Shown: positions 10,278 through 21,096, numbered from the stretch's first letter. The stretch: DNA of 64,000 nt from Prevotella sp. (GCA_017619375.1 JAFZSL010000068.1:24011-88010); one strand, 5' to 3'. Notes: generated by a model from the sequence alone, not told the origin. Numbers and translations are program-made.

Positions 10278-10319
10278 ACTTTTGCATACCCTGGTTTTGG
10301 GGTGTGCAAAAGTTTTTTT
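10278..10319 (+). terminator. Strong terminator of the barrel gene
   Basis: A 14-bp stem (10278-10291 with 10300-10313, one G-T pair) with an 8-base loop is followed directly by a T7 run at 10313-10319. Confidence 0.9.
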
Positions 10320-10336
10320 AGATATTATTCACGTGA

Positions 10337-10369
10337 AAATCGGCAACAAATCACATTCATTGCCGATTT
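10337..10369 (-). terminator. Terminator of the 10403 lipoprotein gene
   Basis: The stem AAATCGGCAA (10337-10346) pairs with 10360-10369. On the minus strand the stem ends in a run of T. It serves the convergent lipoprotein gene. Confidence 0.7.
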
Positions 10370-10402
10370 CATATACAATTTCCAAACAATAACAAACCTC
10401 AG

Positions 10403-10915
10403 TTATTCGTTCCAAATTATATATCTTACAGTGTCAGACGCTGCTTTATATTTTACCTTGATGGAGTCTGTAATTGCATAATCATTTATGTTGAAATCAT
10501 AGAATCCCCCTCTACACTTATAAGGCAGGGCGTAATGTAGCCTGTATATGTCCTCAGATATGCTGTCAATCTGGATGAATTCCAGAAACCAGCACTTGCG
10601 CAGCCTGGCTTCTATGCTTTGTTCAAGAGAATCACAGTCGTCAGAAAGATAATACCTCTGGCTTGTGATTTGCACGTTGTACTTTTTAATGAAATCATTC
10701 CTGTAGATGGCAAATCTTCCGTCTTCATCAAAGCCATACAAACGCGCTATATCAGTACTGTCGAGCACCTTGTTGACAATACGGGTGGCATCGAATTTGC
10801 AGGCCACATCTTGTTTTTCCTGTGATTTCCCCTTGACATCTGTATTCGAATGGCATCCAAGGAATTGGATAACCAAGGCACAAAAGATGAAGACAGGGAT
10901 GACTCTATTTCTCAT
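10403..10915 (-). CDS. Hypothetical lipoprotein
   Basis: A 170-residue protein I do not recognise. It starts with a hydrophobic signal (VIPVFIFCALVIQFLG) followed by Cys, consistent with a lipobox (F-L-G-C), so it is probably membrane-anchored. The mature part is mixed alpha/beta with three further Cys residues and no visible catalytic motif. It ends in an aromatic-rich strand (DTVRYIIWNE). It lies 29 bp downstream of the GH43 gene on the same strand, so it may be read through from that operon, and it has its own terminator at 10337-10369. Confidence 0.65.
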   Translation of the reverse strand: MRNRVIPVFIFCALVIQFLGCHSNTDVKGKSQEKQDVACKFDATRIVNKVLDSTDIARLYGFDEDGRFAIYRNDFIKKYNVQITSQRYYLSDDCDSLEQSIEARLRKCWFLEFIQIDSISEDIYRLHYALPYKCRGGFYDFNINDYAITDSIKVKYKAASDTVRYIIWNE

Positions 10916-10944
10916 TTGACTTTTTTCTTAAAGTTACATTTTCC

Positions 10945-13092
10945 TTACTTAAGCATTCCGAAGGATGCTTCTTCCCATTGTAACACTGCTCCGTTTCTGC
11001 GGGCGGGGTCGGGTCCGGTGAAGTCCATGGAGTAGGAACTGCCGGTGGTGGGACTCTTGCCGATGTATCGGTGGTTGTGCAGGGAGAAGAGCATGAAGTC
11101 GTGATCCAAGTAGTCTTGCCAGAGGAAAGTTTCGGCTTCCATGATGTCGGTGGTGAGGCGCACGTCGCCCGGGAGTCCGTCGCCAAAGACCTTGACGTAG
11201 CGGCCATCAGCGCATTGCAGGGAGACGATGCCGCAACCTCGGTCGTCGATGGTGAACTTTGTCTGCTCGCTCTTGTCGCCGGGATGTGTGTCGTGGAGCA
11301 AACCGTGTTTGAGGGCGATGGCGGGACGTCCCGTGGCCTTGTTGATGATGCGGAAGGTCTTGCCGTAGGGGATGTTGCCGCTACGGTCGGCACAAGGTTC
11401 ATCTACCGTGAAATTGTCAAACTCCGCATAGCCACCGTTCCTGCCCTTCACGTTGAAGGCGAAGAGGGCGTGGCGCGAACCTTGGAAGGTGATGAGTTGA
11501 TAGGTGAGGGGCATCATGCGGCCGAGGGTTTGGAATGTCTTGCCGTCAGTGGAGTAGGCATACTGTGCCTGGTTGTCATCATACTCTCCGATGCAGCGCA
11601 GCCAAATCTTGTTTTGCGGCAATGTCACGGGCACGTCCACGGTGTCGTTGGTGAGTTGTTCGAAGCAGCGGAGAATGAGTCTGTTGCCTTCTTTCACTAT
11701 GCCTATCCACGAACAAGGCACGTTGATGTTGCCCAAGCCGCAGACGTCGCCGTCTTTCATCCCCTTGACATAGAGTTCCACGGTTGTGATGGACTTGGGA
11801 CCGATGACACGCTGGGTGAGCGTGTTGCGAGCCCACATCAGTTGGTCGGATGGCAGGGTGTTCAACCTCAGTTTCCCTCCTTTCAGACTCCACATCTTGT
11901 CATCGGGGTTGTGGTTCCACTGCCAGACGCGGCCCAATGCCTTCCCGTCGAAGTTTTCGTTGCGCTCATAGGGAGCACTGATGGGCTGTGGCCCATCGCC
12001 GCCGTAAAGGCTCCAAGAGGTGCCGTAGCATTTCATGGATGCATCGGGCTTGAACCAGGTGCGGGGGGCGCGGCCAAGGTTACCCTCCAATCCCACCATC
12101 GGCCAGCCATCAACCCATGTCATCGGCATGAGGCACACGGTGCGACCGATGGAGTGGAAGTCCTGCATGAGGAGCGCCCACCATTTGCCGTCCTTGGCCT
12201 GCACGATGCCGCCTTGATGGGCATTGTCACACCCCGTGGCGTCTGGGCTGGCAGGTGCGATGCTGAATTTCGTGCCGTCGCCGCCGATGCGGAACTGCTC
12301 TCCCCGTGGCACCTGTGTGCGTCCCACGCCGTGATAGCCGTAGGTCTCGTCGGCAGAGATGACGCGGGTCTCATAGGGTCCCCAGATGTTTTTCGAACGG
12401 GAGCATAAGGTGCGTCCGTTGGGGCTGTAGTCGGTGGAGATGAGATAGTACATCCCATCAATCTTGTACATGTGGTGTCCTTCGCCCACGCCGTTGCCTT
12501 CAGGGATGATAACCCGGTCGGTCTCTTCTATCGGGCCGCTCATGTCTGCTTTCAGTTCGGTGCAGTGCACCTCGCCGTAGCCATGGATGGCATAGATTTT
12601 CCCGTCGTCGTCGAAGAGAACGCCGAGGTCGTAGATGCGCCCTTGCATGTTGTGATGCTTCCATGGGCCGTGGATGTCTTTCGACGTGTAGCATTGCAAC
12701 CCCTTGCCATTGATGTTGGAGAAGACATAGAACTGTCCGTTGGCGTAGCGTATGCAAGGTGCCCAGATGCCTTGTCCATAGATTTCTTTCTTGTCTTTCA
12801 GCGAGAAGGCGTCGTCGTCGAAGTCGAAGCGGTCGAAACAATAGGAGATGTTCTCCCAGTTCACCAAGTCCTTGGAATGGAGGATGACGAGTCCCGGCAC
12901 GCTGTGCATGGTGGTGCCGGCGAGGTAGTAGTCATCGCCCACACGGATGATGTCGGGGTCGCTGAACTCGTCATAGAACAATGGGTTGGTGAACGTTCCG
13001 TTGCCGTTGTCGGCGGTCCACGATGTGGGTTGTGCTTGGATGTAAAGGCTGGCGAAGGCCAATGCCACTGTGAGGATTGTTATTCTTTTCAT
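10945..13092 (-). CDS. Glycoside hydrolase family 43 enzyme with C-terminal trefoil-like domain
   Basis: A 715-residue secreted glycosidase, probably a beta-xylosidase or alpha-L-arabinofuranosidase. The Sec signal ends in IQAQ. The five-bladed propeller of GH43 is shown by the catalytic base Asp in EFSDPDIIRVGDDYYL (near residue 42), the pKa-modulating Asp in the YDLGVLFDDDG segment (near 155) and the acid Glu in GVGEGHHMYK (near 205). Residues from about 385 to 575 form a lectin-like sandwich typical of GH43 xylosidases (GRVWQWNHNPDDKMWSL, YAEFDNFTVD). The last 120 residues resemble an AbfB-type beta-trefoil (TFRIINKATGRPAI, HNHRYIGKS). It is third in the operon with the SGNH esterase and the DUF5703 hydrolase, with a 24-bp gap. 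Substrate specificity is not certain. Confidence 0.9.
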   Translation of the reverse strand: MKRITILTVALAFASLYIQAQPTSWTADNGNGTFTNPLFYDEFSDPDIIRVGDDYYLAGTTMHSVPGLVILHSKDLVNWENISYCFDRFDFDDDAFSLKDKKEIYGQGIWAPCIRYANGQFYVFSNINGKGLQCYTSKDIHGPWKHHNMQGRIYDLGVLFDDDGKIYAIHGYGEVHCTELKADMSGPIEETDRVIIPEGNGVGEGHHMYKIDGMYYLISTDYSPNGRTLCSRSKNIWGPYETRVISADETYGYHGVGRTQVPRGEQFRIGGDGTKFSIAPASPDATGCDNAHQGGIVQAKDGKWWALLMQDFHSIGRTVCLMPMTWVDGWPMVGLEGNLGRAPRTWFKPDASMKCYGTSWSLYGGDGPQPISAPYERNENFDGKALGRVWQWNHNPDDKMWSLKGGKLRLNTLPSDQLMWARNTLTQRVIGPKSITTVELYVKGMKDGDVCGLGNINVPCSWIGIVKEGNRLILRCFEQLTNDTVDVPVTLPQNKIWLRCIGEYDDNQAQYAYSTDGKTFQTLGRMMPLTYQLITFQGSRHALFAFNVKGRNGGYAEFDNFTVDEPCADRSGNIPYGKTFRIINKATGRPAIALKHGLLHDTHPGDKSEQTKFTIDDRGCGIVSLQCADGRYVKVFGDGLPGDVRLTTDIMEAETFLWQDYLDHDFMLFSLHNHRYIGKSPTTGSSYSMDFTGPDPARRNGAVLQWEEASFGMLK

Positions 13093-13116
13093 ATCGGAAA
13101 GGTGATTTTGTCGTGC

Positions 13117-15309
13117 TTATGGGAGGACGGTCCACGTGGCGTTGCCGTCCCTCATCTCGCCTTCCACCACGCGATGGCCAGTGGCATGGAGGCGGAAATG
13201 GACGTTCCACTCCTTCGGCCATGCGGGGAAGGGGAGGAGGGTGCCGTCGGGAGCCTCTTGCAAGAGCATTTCCTGCAGGCCGGTCATCGCCGCACCGCCG
13301 CGGTTGAGGTCGGGAGCCCAGTCGAAGCCGGCATCCCAGAAGGCAGGATAACGATAAGGGCCGTCGGCAAGTTTCTCGTTATTCAACCGTCGGGCTTCAT
13401 CAACGAGTCCGAGGCAAGCCGCCCAGATGTTGTCTTGTTTCCATCCCTTTGTGTCGCGCATGGCCACGGCGTGCGGGTCCTTCAGGTAGGTGTTGCGGGA
13501 GATTTCCAACCCCTCGCGCCCCATGCCGTAGAGGCGCCAGGGGAAGACGGGGTAGAGTTGGGGAGTCTCTGTGTTCTGAATGCGAGCCCATGTCACGGCG
13601 GGGGAGATGCAGGTGTCGCCGTCGATGACTCGCAGAGGGATGTCGGGGATGCGTTCCATGGGCAGCGGCCCCTCTTTCCGCCAGGATGTCACGGCTCGCA
13701 GGGCGGCGATGGTGCTGGAGGGGTTGTAAGCCATCTTGTAGGTCTCGCAACCCGAACCAGGATAGATGACGAGGCGGCCGTGTTCGTCGAGGGATTTCGC
13801 GCCAAGGCGAAGGGCCTGGTACTGGTAGTGCTCGTCGAAGAAACGTAGGCATTCGTCCACCAACGGGGCGTATCTTGTGACGAAACTGCTGTCGCCGGAA
13901 TGGCTGGCGGCCTGGAGGGCCATCATGCCGAACTCCAATGCCGTGTCCCACTCATATTCCAGCCAGGCGTTGTTCTCCACGCCAGGGTCGCTGCCCTCAG
14001 GGTGCTTGCCGTATTCGGCGGGATTGGGCAGGCCGAAATTCTCCATCTGTTCGGTGAATGATGCGCCACCGTGCCCCCAGTAATGGCGGGTGCGTGCCAC
14101 GGCTGTGGGCAGCAGGCGCAGGTAAGTGTCCAACTGCACGCTCAGCAGGTCGTAGTCGCCACTCTTCACCATGGGCCAGTAGACCAGGCGCTGGTTCTGC
14201 GCCGTCATCGTCCCGCCGCCCCATTTGCGGTAGTCGGGGGTGAAGGGGTTGGAGGGCGTGCCGTCCCCCTTGGGTGGCTCCACATATTCGGGGTCGAAGG
14301 TGAAGAGGCCGCCGTTGTATTTCGTCGGCCATTGCCCATGGGCGTTGCAACCTAAGAGGTAACGCATCAACTCGTAGTTGCGCACCATCCGGGCGGCATC
14401 GGCGTTGCTGCCGTCGGTCGTTATCCAACTGCGTTGCCAGAAATCGTGCCACCAACGGGCACTGGCACGGCGGGAGATACGGGCGTCTTTCCGAATGGGC
14501 GGGGTGGGGTTGTCGCCGTTGTCCAGTGTGATGGTGATGGTGGCGTGGCGCAGGCGAGGGTGGAGGTATTGCCAGGCATGATGGTCGGTGGAGGCGTAAG
14601 AACCCTCGCTGCTGCTTGAAAAGCGGAAGTGGGGTGCGAACATCGTCCCTCGCATCTCCTTGTTGCCGATGGGATTGTAGAGGCCGTCCTTGATGGCTTC
14701 AAGTCCCTCGCGGGCTACGGTGTAGTCAAAAACGGTCTGGGCGAGGTTCTTGTGGATGAAGGTCAATTGACTCTCTTCTGCGATGATGCTGTCGGCACGG
14801 GTGACGCAGTCGGAGGGCACTTGCCACTTGTAGGAGCATTGCTGGCACTCCGCCTTGCTCACGGGGCGGTCGCGGTGGCGCCAACTCTCATAACTCAGGG
14901 TGGTGGCAGTGGCACGGCGGGAGGTGATGTCCACGAAGACGTTGGGGCTGGAAGTGTCTGCCCATATGCTGACTTCCACACCGCCGCCTTTCACGCCAAC
15001 CCATCCCTCGTCGAGGCATAGCCGCTGCTCGAAGTCGGCACCTCCGAAAGGGTCGCCTTCGAAATGCAGACGCCAGCGTCCGGCTTTCAGCAGCGTGTTG
15101 TTCTCGTCAAACCACCCGCTTTGGGAAATGTAAAAAAGCAGGTCGCCATCTTCCACCCAGATGTTCATCCCGATGTCGTGCCCGCCACAGGGCATCGACT
15201 CGCTGGAATTCTTGCTCGGAGTGGTCCACACCAGGTCACGAGGAGTGTAATCGCCGGCGTGGAGCACTAACGACAACGTCAGGGTGATGGCTAACAGGGC
15301 TTTTCTCAT
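13117..15309 (-). CDS. DUF5703-type secreted putative glycoside hydrolase
   Basis: A 730-residue exported protein (signal MRKALLAITLTLSLVLHAGD). The N-terminal beta-sandwich begins DLVWTTPSKNSSESMPCGGHDIGMNIW, the pattern of DUF5703 proteins. The C-terminal half resembles an (alpha/alpha)6 barrel of the GH95 type: HGQWPTKYNGGLFTFDPE near 325, WPMVKSGDYDLL, then WLEYEWDTALEFGMMAL and the acid-rich VIYPGSGCETYK. Conserved Glu and Asp residues in these stretches are candidates for catalysis. It sits between the GH43 gene (24 bp) and the acetylesterase gene (63 bp with a 9-base array). I infer a role on acetylated hemicellulose or pectin side chains. No activity can be assigned with confidence. 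Confidence 0.8.
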   Translation of the reverse strand: MRKALLAITLTLSLVLHAGDYTPRDLVWTTPSKNSSESMPCGGHDIGMNIWVEDGDLLFYISQSGWFDENNTLLKAGRWRLHFEGDPFGGADFEQRLCLDEGWVGVKGGGVEVSIWADTSSPNVFVDITSRRATATTLSYESWRHRDRPVSKAECQQCSYKWQVPSDCVTRADSIIAEESQLTFIHKNLAQTVFDYTVAREGLEAIKDGLYNPIGNKEMRGTMFAPHFRFSSSSEGSYASTDHHAWQYLHPRLRHATITITLDNGDNPTPPIRKDARISRRASARWWHDFWQRSWITTDGSNADAARMVRNYELMRYLLGCNAHGQWPTKYNGGLFTFDPEYVEPPKGDGTPSNPFTPDYRKWGGGTMTAQNQRLVYWPMVKSGDYDLLSVQLDTYLRLLPTAVARTRHYWGHGGASFTEQMENFGLPNPAEYGKHPEGSDPGVENNAWLEYEWDTALEFGMMALQAASHSGDSSFVTRYAPLVDECLRFFDEHYQYQALRLGAKSLDEHGRLVIYPGSGCETYKMAYNPSSTIAALRAVTSWRKEGPLPMERIPDIPLRVIDGDTCISPAVTWARIQNTETPQLYPVFPWRLYGMGREGLEISRNTYLKDPHAVAMRDTKGWKQDNIWAACLGLVDEARRLNNEKLADGPYRYPAFWDAGFDWAPDLNRGGAAMTGLQEMLLQEAPDGTLLPFPAWPKEWNVHFRLHATGHRVVEGEMRDGNATWTVLP

Positions 15310-15324
15310 TAGGTGTTTTTTTTT

Positions 15325-15360
15325 CTAATATTCCTAAAGGTCCTAATATTCCTATTTTTT
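15325..15360. repeat. 9-base tandem array between esterase and DUF5703 genes
   Basis: Four units in register: CTAATATTC, CTAAAGGTC, CTAATATTC, CTATTTTTT. The same CTAATATTC unit appears in the array at 18281-18352 on the far side of the two esterase genes. Confidence 0.8.
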
Positions 15361-15372
15361 CTCTCTGTTTTT

Positions 15373-16779
15373 TTATTCCTCCCAGTCGTCGCTGCGGAAG
15401 GAGCTGACGGGGAGGCCGTCGCAGAAGAGGTCGCCGTCGGCCCAGTTGCGGAAGGCGTATCTCACCGCAACGGGGTGTGGTACATCATCGCTACGGAGGT
15501 AGACACGGTTGCGGTTGATCCAGGCCTTAGCGGGATGGAACACCTTGTCGGCACCGGCGATTTCAAACAGGTCGCTCGTCGTGCCACGATTGAAGTACAC
15601 CCACTCGCGGGAACGGTCGAAACGCACCACGGCGGTGTCGCCTTGGAACTCGACCCCTTCGTAGCGGGCGAACACCGGTATGCCTGCCACATCATAAGTC
15701 TTTCCCAAGGCAAGGAGGGCGAGGCGCTCGCCTGCCTCACGTTTCTTGCGTGGATGGATGCCGTATTCCAAACCGGCATCCATCAGCACGGCCATGCTGG
15801 TGTTGGGTACTTGGTGCTCTACGAGGGCCTGCTGCTCGCGTAGCAGGGCGCTGTTCACATTCCAGTCGATGAGGCTGTAGTCATAGGGTGCGATTTGGCA
15901 ATAGTAGAAAGGGAAGTCGCCCTGCTGCCACAAGGCGCGCCATCCGTTCACCATCGCTCCGAGCATGGCGGCATAGGTGGGATGACGTGGCACGTTGTCC
16001 TCGCCTTGATACCAGATGACACCGCGCATGGTGAAGCCTATCAACGGGTGCAGCATGCCGTTGAAGAGTACCGTGGGGGTGCGGTTGGGTGACTTGATGT
16101 CGCTTGCGCTTTGAGGCACCTTGGCGTCGGGGAAGGCACGAAGCCAGTCGGCGGTCATCCATGCCTCGCATGCAGAACCGCCCCACGAGGTGACAATCAA
16201 ACCAACGGGGACGTGCAGCACCTGACGCAACTCCCGACCGAAATAATAGGCGGTGGCACTGAAGTCGCGCGTGTGTGACGGACTGGCAGAGAGCCAACAG
16301 CCGCTGACGGTGTCGACGGGAGCAAACTGACTGTTGCGTTTCACGGTGAACATTCGGAGCAGGGGGTCATCGCTGTGGAGGCAGTCGATGACGGCGCCTT
16401 CCACCGGCTGCCCCTTGAAGCCTTTCATCGGCATCTCCATATTGCTCTGGCCGCTGCAAACCCACACCTCGCCGATGAGAATGTCGCCAAGGGTGGTCTT
16501 CTCGCCGTCGTCGAAGGTGATGACATGGGGACCGCCGGCGGAAGGGGTGTCGATGGACAGCCGCCACCGACCGGCACCGTCGCTGTGGGTGGTGTATGTG
16601 CGGTCGTCCCAAGAGGTGGTGACCTTCACCGTGGCGGATTTGCGGGCCTCACCCCAGAGATTGGCTTTCGTTGACTGCTGGAGCACCATTCCCTCCCCAA
16701 AGATTTTCGGGAGGGTCACCCTCGCACCGGACACCAATGCCGTGAGGGAACAGATGGCCAAAAGAATCGTTCTCTTCAT
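15373..16779 (-). CDS. Sialate O-acetylesterase-type SGNH hydrolase
   Basis: A 468-residue secreted esterase (signal ending LVSGA). After an N-terminal jelly-roll (LPKIFGEGMVLQQ) the catalytic SGNH core has GEVWVCSGQSNMEMPM near residues 106-121 (nucleophile Ser), TSWGGSACEAWM (oxyanion Gly), GVIWYQGEDN near 260 and a catalytic DxxH-like YGIHPRKKREAG segment near 335. Family members remove acetyl groups from sialic acids or from plant polysaccharides. Next to GH43 and DUF5703 the latter is more likely. It is the first gene of this three-gene minus-strand operon and is divergent from the CE1 esterase. Confidence 0.9.
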   Translation of the reverse strand: MKRTILLAICSLTALVSGARVTLPKIFGEGMVLQQSTKANLWGEARKSATVKVTTSWDDRTYTTHSDGAGRWRLSIDTPSAGGPHVITFDDGEKTTLGDILIGEVWVCSGQSNMEMPMKGFKGQPVEGAVIDCLHSDDPLLRMFTVKRNSQFAPVDTVSGCWLSASPSHTRDFSATAYYFGRELRQVLHVPVGLIVTSWGGSACEAWMTADWLRAFPDAKVPQSASDIKSPNRTPTVLFNGMLHPLIGFTMRGVIWYQGEDNVPRHPTYAAMLGAMVNGWRALWQQGDFPFYYCQIAPYDYSLIDWNVNSALLREQQALVEHQVPNTSMAVLMDAGLEYGIHPRKKREAGERLALLALGKTYDVAGIPVFARYEGVEFQGDTAVVRFDRSREWVYFNRGTTSDLFEIAGADKVFHPAKAWINRNRVYLRSDDVPHPVAVRYAFRNWADGDLFCDGLPVSSFRSDDWEE

Positions 16780-16795
16780 TTTTCCGTATTTTCTG

Positions 16796-16803
16796 CAAAT
16801 GTA
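16796..16803 (-). promoter_or_regulatory. -7 box of the esterase-DUF5703-GH43 operon
   Basis: TACATTTG on the minus strand matches TAnnTTTG and lies 17-24 bases upstream of the esterase start at 16779. No clear -33 TTTG was seen at the usual distance. Confidence 0.45.
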
Positions 16804-16945
16804 ACAAAAAAATATGAATTGCCGGCTTGCCGATGAAAGAAATGTTAATCTTTCACAAAATAACGGTGTTCTTTTTACCTTTTTTACGATTTTGCGTCTA
16901 AAGGTTAGTCAAGAGGAACTAACTGATTATCTATCATATTTGTAA

Positions 16946-18268
<1,323 letters not shown>

Positions 18269-18280
18269 TTTCTGGGATTT

Positions 18281-18352
18281 TCTAATATTCTTAGTGCCCC
18301 CAATATTCCTAGTGTCCCTAGAGCCTCTGGTACTCCTGGAGCCTATAGGGAC
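18281..18352. repeat. 9-base tandem array after the CE1 esterase gene
   Basis: Eight consecutive 9-base units in register from 18281: TCTAATATT, CTTAGTGCC, CCCAATATT, CCTAGTGTC, CCTAGAGCC, TCTGGTACT, CCTGGAGCC, TATAGGGAC. They start 12 bases after the stop codon. Confidence 0.8.
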
Positions 18353-18413
18353 ACAGGCTTTTGAAAGGCTTTTTTGCGTTTATGTGAGCAAAGTGGAAAA
18401 AATAATGTCAAAA

Positions 18414-18446
18414 TTGCAGTTTTTCGGGTGAAAAGTTGTAATTTTG
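18414..18446 (+). promoter_or_regulatory. Promoter of asd
   Basis: TTG at 18414-18416 and TAATTTTG at 18439-18446 are separated by 22 bases, slightly long for the Bacteroidetes consensus. The asd start is at 18489. Confidence 0.5.
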
Positions 18447-18488
18447 CCACCCAAACAATTTCGATTATTATAAATAAAAAGAAAAAAG

Positions 18489-19499
18489 ATGAAAGTAGCG
18501 ATTGTTGGTGCAAGTGGCGCCGTGGGGCAGGAGTTCCTCAGAGTGCTCGAAGAGCGTGATTTCCCCGTCGACGAATTGGTGTTGTTTGGCTCGACGCGTA
18601 GCGCGGGCAGGAAGTATGTGTTCAAAGGCAAGGAACACGAAGTGAAACTCTTGCAACACAACGATGACTTCAAGGATGTGGACATCGCCTTCACATCGGC
18701 AGGAGCCGGAACTTCCAAGGAATTTGCCGACACCATCACCCGCCATGGTGCTGTGATGATCGATAACTCCAGCGCCTTTCGCATGGACGAAGACGTTCCT
18801 CTCGTGGTGCCGGAGTGCAATGCCGCCGACGCCCTCGACAGGCCCAGAGGCATCATCGCCAACCCCAACTGCACCACTATCATGATGGTTGTGGTTTTGC
18901 AACCATTGGAACAACTCTCGCACATCAAGCGCATACATGTCTCCAGCTATCAGAGTGCCAGCGGAGCAGGTGCCGCCGCCATGGCTGAACTCGAACAGCA
19001 ATACCGCGAACTTGTGGAGCAGAAACCTGTCACCGTAAAGAAATTCCCCTACCAACTCGCCTATAACGTCATCCCGCAAATCGACGTGTTCCAACCCAAC
19101 GGATACACCAAGGAGGAGATGAAGATGTATAACGAGACACGGAAGATCATGCATTCCGACGTGAAATGCTCCGCCACTTGCGTGCGTGTGTCATCGTTGC
19201 GCTCACATTCCGAGAGCGTGTGGATTGAGACGGAAAGTCCCATTACCGTGGAGCAGGCACAGGCCGCCATCGCCGCAGCACCGGGGTGCACCCTCTGCGA
19301 CGACCCCGCCAATCTTGTCTACCCCATGCCGCTCGACACCGCAGGGCACGACGACATCTATGTGGGACGCGTGCGCAAGGACCTTTCCGACGATTGTGGA
19401 CTCACGCTTTGGCTCAGTGGCGACCAAATCCGAAAAGGGGCTGCACTCAATGCCGTGCAAATCGCCGAATATCTCATCAAGGTGGGTGACGTGAAATAG
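18489..19499 (+). CDS. asd: Aspartate-semialdehyde dehydrogenase
   Basis: A 336-residue cytoplasmic enzyme that reduces aspartyl phosphate to aspartate semialdehyde on the way to lysine/diaminopimelate, threonine and methionine. The NADP-binding start [19 protein letters not shown] is at residues 2-20. The active-site Cys is in [13 protein letters not shown] near 132-144, [13 protein letters not shown] is near 155, and the catalytic His region [18 protein letters not shown] is near 218. Length matches the family. It has its own promoter and is not obviously in an operon; the next gene starts 117 bp away. Confidence 0.97.
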   Translation: MKVAIVGASGAVGQEFLRVLEERDFPVDELVLFGSTRSAGRKYVFKGKEHEVKLLQHNDDFKDVDIAFTSAGAGTSKEFADTITRHGAVMIDNSSAFRMDEDVPLVVPECNAADALDRPRGIIANPNCTTIMMVVVLQPLEQLSHIKRIHVSSYQSASGAGAAAMAELEQQYRELVEQKPVTVKKFPYQLAYNVIPQIDVFQPNGYTKEEMKMYNETRKIMHSDVKCSATCVRVSSLRSHSESVWIETESPITVEQAQAAIAAAPGCTLCDDPANLVYPMPLDTAGHDDIYVGRVRKDLSDDCGLTLWLSGDQIRKGAALNAVQIAEYLIKVGDVK

Positions 19500-19564
19500 G
19501 AAATGTTTTGCTGAATGAAAGCAGGTGTTCGTAGATTTATCTTTCTCCAGACACTTTTTCGACT

Positions 19565-19572
19565 TACTTTTG
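19565..19572 (+). promoter_or_regulatory. -7 box upstream of the VTC operon
   Basis: TACTTTTG matches TAnnTTTG and lies 45-52 bases before the start at 19617. The -33 box is weak. Confidence 0.4.
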
Positions 19573-19616
19573 CGTCATCTTCTCAGTAAAGTATTGAAAT
19601 ACTCCCTCATCGCCCC

Positions 19617-20372
19617 ATGGAAAAAATCCTCGCCAAATACGACCCCATCTCCTTGGACGAGATGAGCGGTATCAGGTTGATGAACCGCATCGACACCAAA
19701 TTCGTCACCACCATGCCGGTGCTCGAGACCTTGCTCGGCATGGCCTTGGAGGACTATATGGTGCAGGAAATCGATGGGCAGCGCAACATGCGGTATAGCA
19801 CCACATATTACGACACTGTGGACTACGACATGTTCTACACTCATCAGCATGGTCACGCTGGAAGGCAGAAGATACGCTTCCGCACTTATGTGAGCAGCAA
19901 CCTTCAGTTCATGGAGGTAAAGACCAAGAACAACCATGGGAGGACGAAGAAAAAGCGCATGCAGGTGGACGGGATGGATTTCGACGAGGAGAAACTGCAA
20001 TTCCTGGCAAAACATCTCAAATATGATGCCGGCACGCTCATGCCTGCCATACACAACGATTTCGACCGCATCACATTGGTCAACAAGGCCAGGACGGAGC
20101 GACTCACCATCGACACCAACTTGCAGTTTCACAACCTTGTCACAGGAAAGGACAAGGCCATGTTCCCGTTGGTCATCGTCGAACTCAAGCGCGACGGACT
20201 GTGTTACTCTCCGGTTCTCGAGATGCTGCGCACGCTACGAGTCTTCCCGCACGGTTTCAGCAAATACTGCATGGGGTCGGCACTCACCAACCATCACCTC
20301 AAGGTGAACAGGTTCAAGCCCAAACTCGTTGACATCAGGAAAATCGCAGAAACTGCCACAAAGGCCGATTAG
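19617..20372 (+). CDS. Polyphosphate polymerase (VTC) domain protein
   Basis: A 251-residue cytoplasmic protein with a VTC/CYTH-type triphosphate tunnel fold. Visible landmarks are the basic RLMNRIDTKFVT start (residues 20-31), STTYYDTVDYDMFYTH (60s-70s), RQKIRFRTYV (basic strand), FMEVKTKNNHGRTKKKR, ERLTIDTNLQF and the acidic IVELKRDG strand. In yeast the Vtc4 domain makes polyphosphate from ATP; bacterial homologues are unproven. It starts an operon with the DUF4956 and DUF2490 genes (gaps of 52 and about 84 bp). Confidence 0.88.
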   Translation: MEKILAKYDPISLDEMSGIRLMNRIDTKFVTTMPVLETLLGMALEDYMVQEIDGQRNMRYSTTYYDTVDYDMFYTHQHGHAGRQKIRFRTYVSSNLQFMEVKTKNNHGRTKKKRMQVDGMDFDEEKLQFLAKHLKYDAGTLMPAIHNDFDRITLVNKARTERLTIDTNLQFHNLVTGKDKAMFPLVIVELKRDGLCYSPVLEMLRTLRVFPHGFSKYCMGSALTNHHLKVNRFKPKLVDIRKIAETATKAD

Positions 20373-20424
20373 TCTGATTACGCCGACAAAAATCAAGAAA
20401 TAAAAATCATAACATAATCATTAA

Positions 20425-21096
20425 ATGAAAGAAATTCTCAGTTACGTCTCGGATGCCTATAAGCTCATGATGGTGAGGTTCGCCATCTGCATGATAGTCA
20501 ACTGGATCATCGTCCATTTGCTCTATTACCCGAAGAGTAGAAGGCGTGACTTCTACTTCACCTTCATCCTCATCGGAGTGTCCATCTTCTTCATCGTCTT
20601 CTTCATGATATTCGTATTGGAGGATATGAAAGGGAAGACCGGCATCGGTGTCGGCATCGGCATGTTCGGCATCTTCAGCATCATGAGATACAGGACGGAT
20701 GCCATGCCCGTCAGGGAGATGACTTACCTGTTCATCGTGCTCTGTCTTTCCGTGGTCAACGCGCTGGCATCAACCATGCCGATTGCCGAACTGATAGTCA
20801 CCAACGTGCTCATCGTCCTCGTCGTGTGGATGTGCGAGCATTTCCTAAAGGTGGAGCCTTGCAAACTCATACAGTATGACCGCATCGAACTCATCAAGCC
20901 TGAGAGGAAAGAGGACCTCATCGCCGACCTCAAGGAGAGAACTGGATTGGAGATCATCAAGGTGGAGGTGGGAGGCATCGACATGCTTCGCGACATGGCC
21001 GTGCTGAAAGTCTATTATAGGAATCCCAACAAATCGGGCACCAATCCCGTCGATGGAAAGGTGAAATTGCGCAACTCGGAAATGCAGGACATATAA
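20425..21096 (+). CDS. DUF4956 family membrane protein
   Basis: A 223-residue inner-membrane protein of the DUF4956 type. At least four hydrophobic segments are visible in residues 10-140: FAICMIVNWIIVHLLYY, FTFILIGVSIFFIVFFMIFV, MTYLFIVLCLSVVNALAS and LIVTNVLIVLVVWM. A family hallmark lies between them (GIGVGIGMFGIFSIMRYRTDAMPVREM, near 72-98). A soluble C-terminal domain of about 80 residues follows (DLIADLKERTGLEIIKVEVGGIDMLRD). The family commonly neighbours VTC-domain genes, as here. It could form the membrane partner of the polyphosphate polymerase; that role is inference. Confidence 0.85.
   Translation: MKEILSYVSDAYKLMMVRFAICMIVNWIIVHLLYYPKSRRRDFYFTFILIGVSIFFIVFFMIFVLEDMKGKTGIGVGIGMFGIFSIMRYRTDAMPVREMTYLFIVLCLSVVNALASTMPIAELIVTNVLIVLVVWMCEHFLKVEPCKLIQYDRIELIKPERKEDLIADLKERTGLEIIKVEVGGIDMLRDMAVLKVYYRNPNKSGTNPVDGKVKLRNSEMQDI

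Noticed and set aside
11071-13848. Two plus-strand frames of about 450 codons (11071-12408 and 12472-13848)
   Set aside because: Both are antisense to the GH43 and DUF5703 genes, which have clear motifs and signal peptides.
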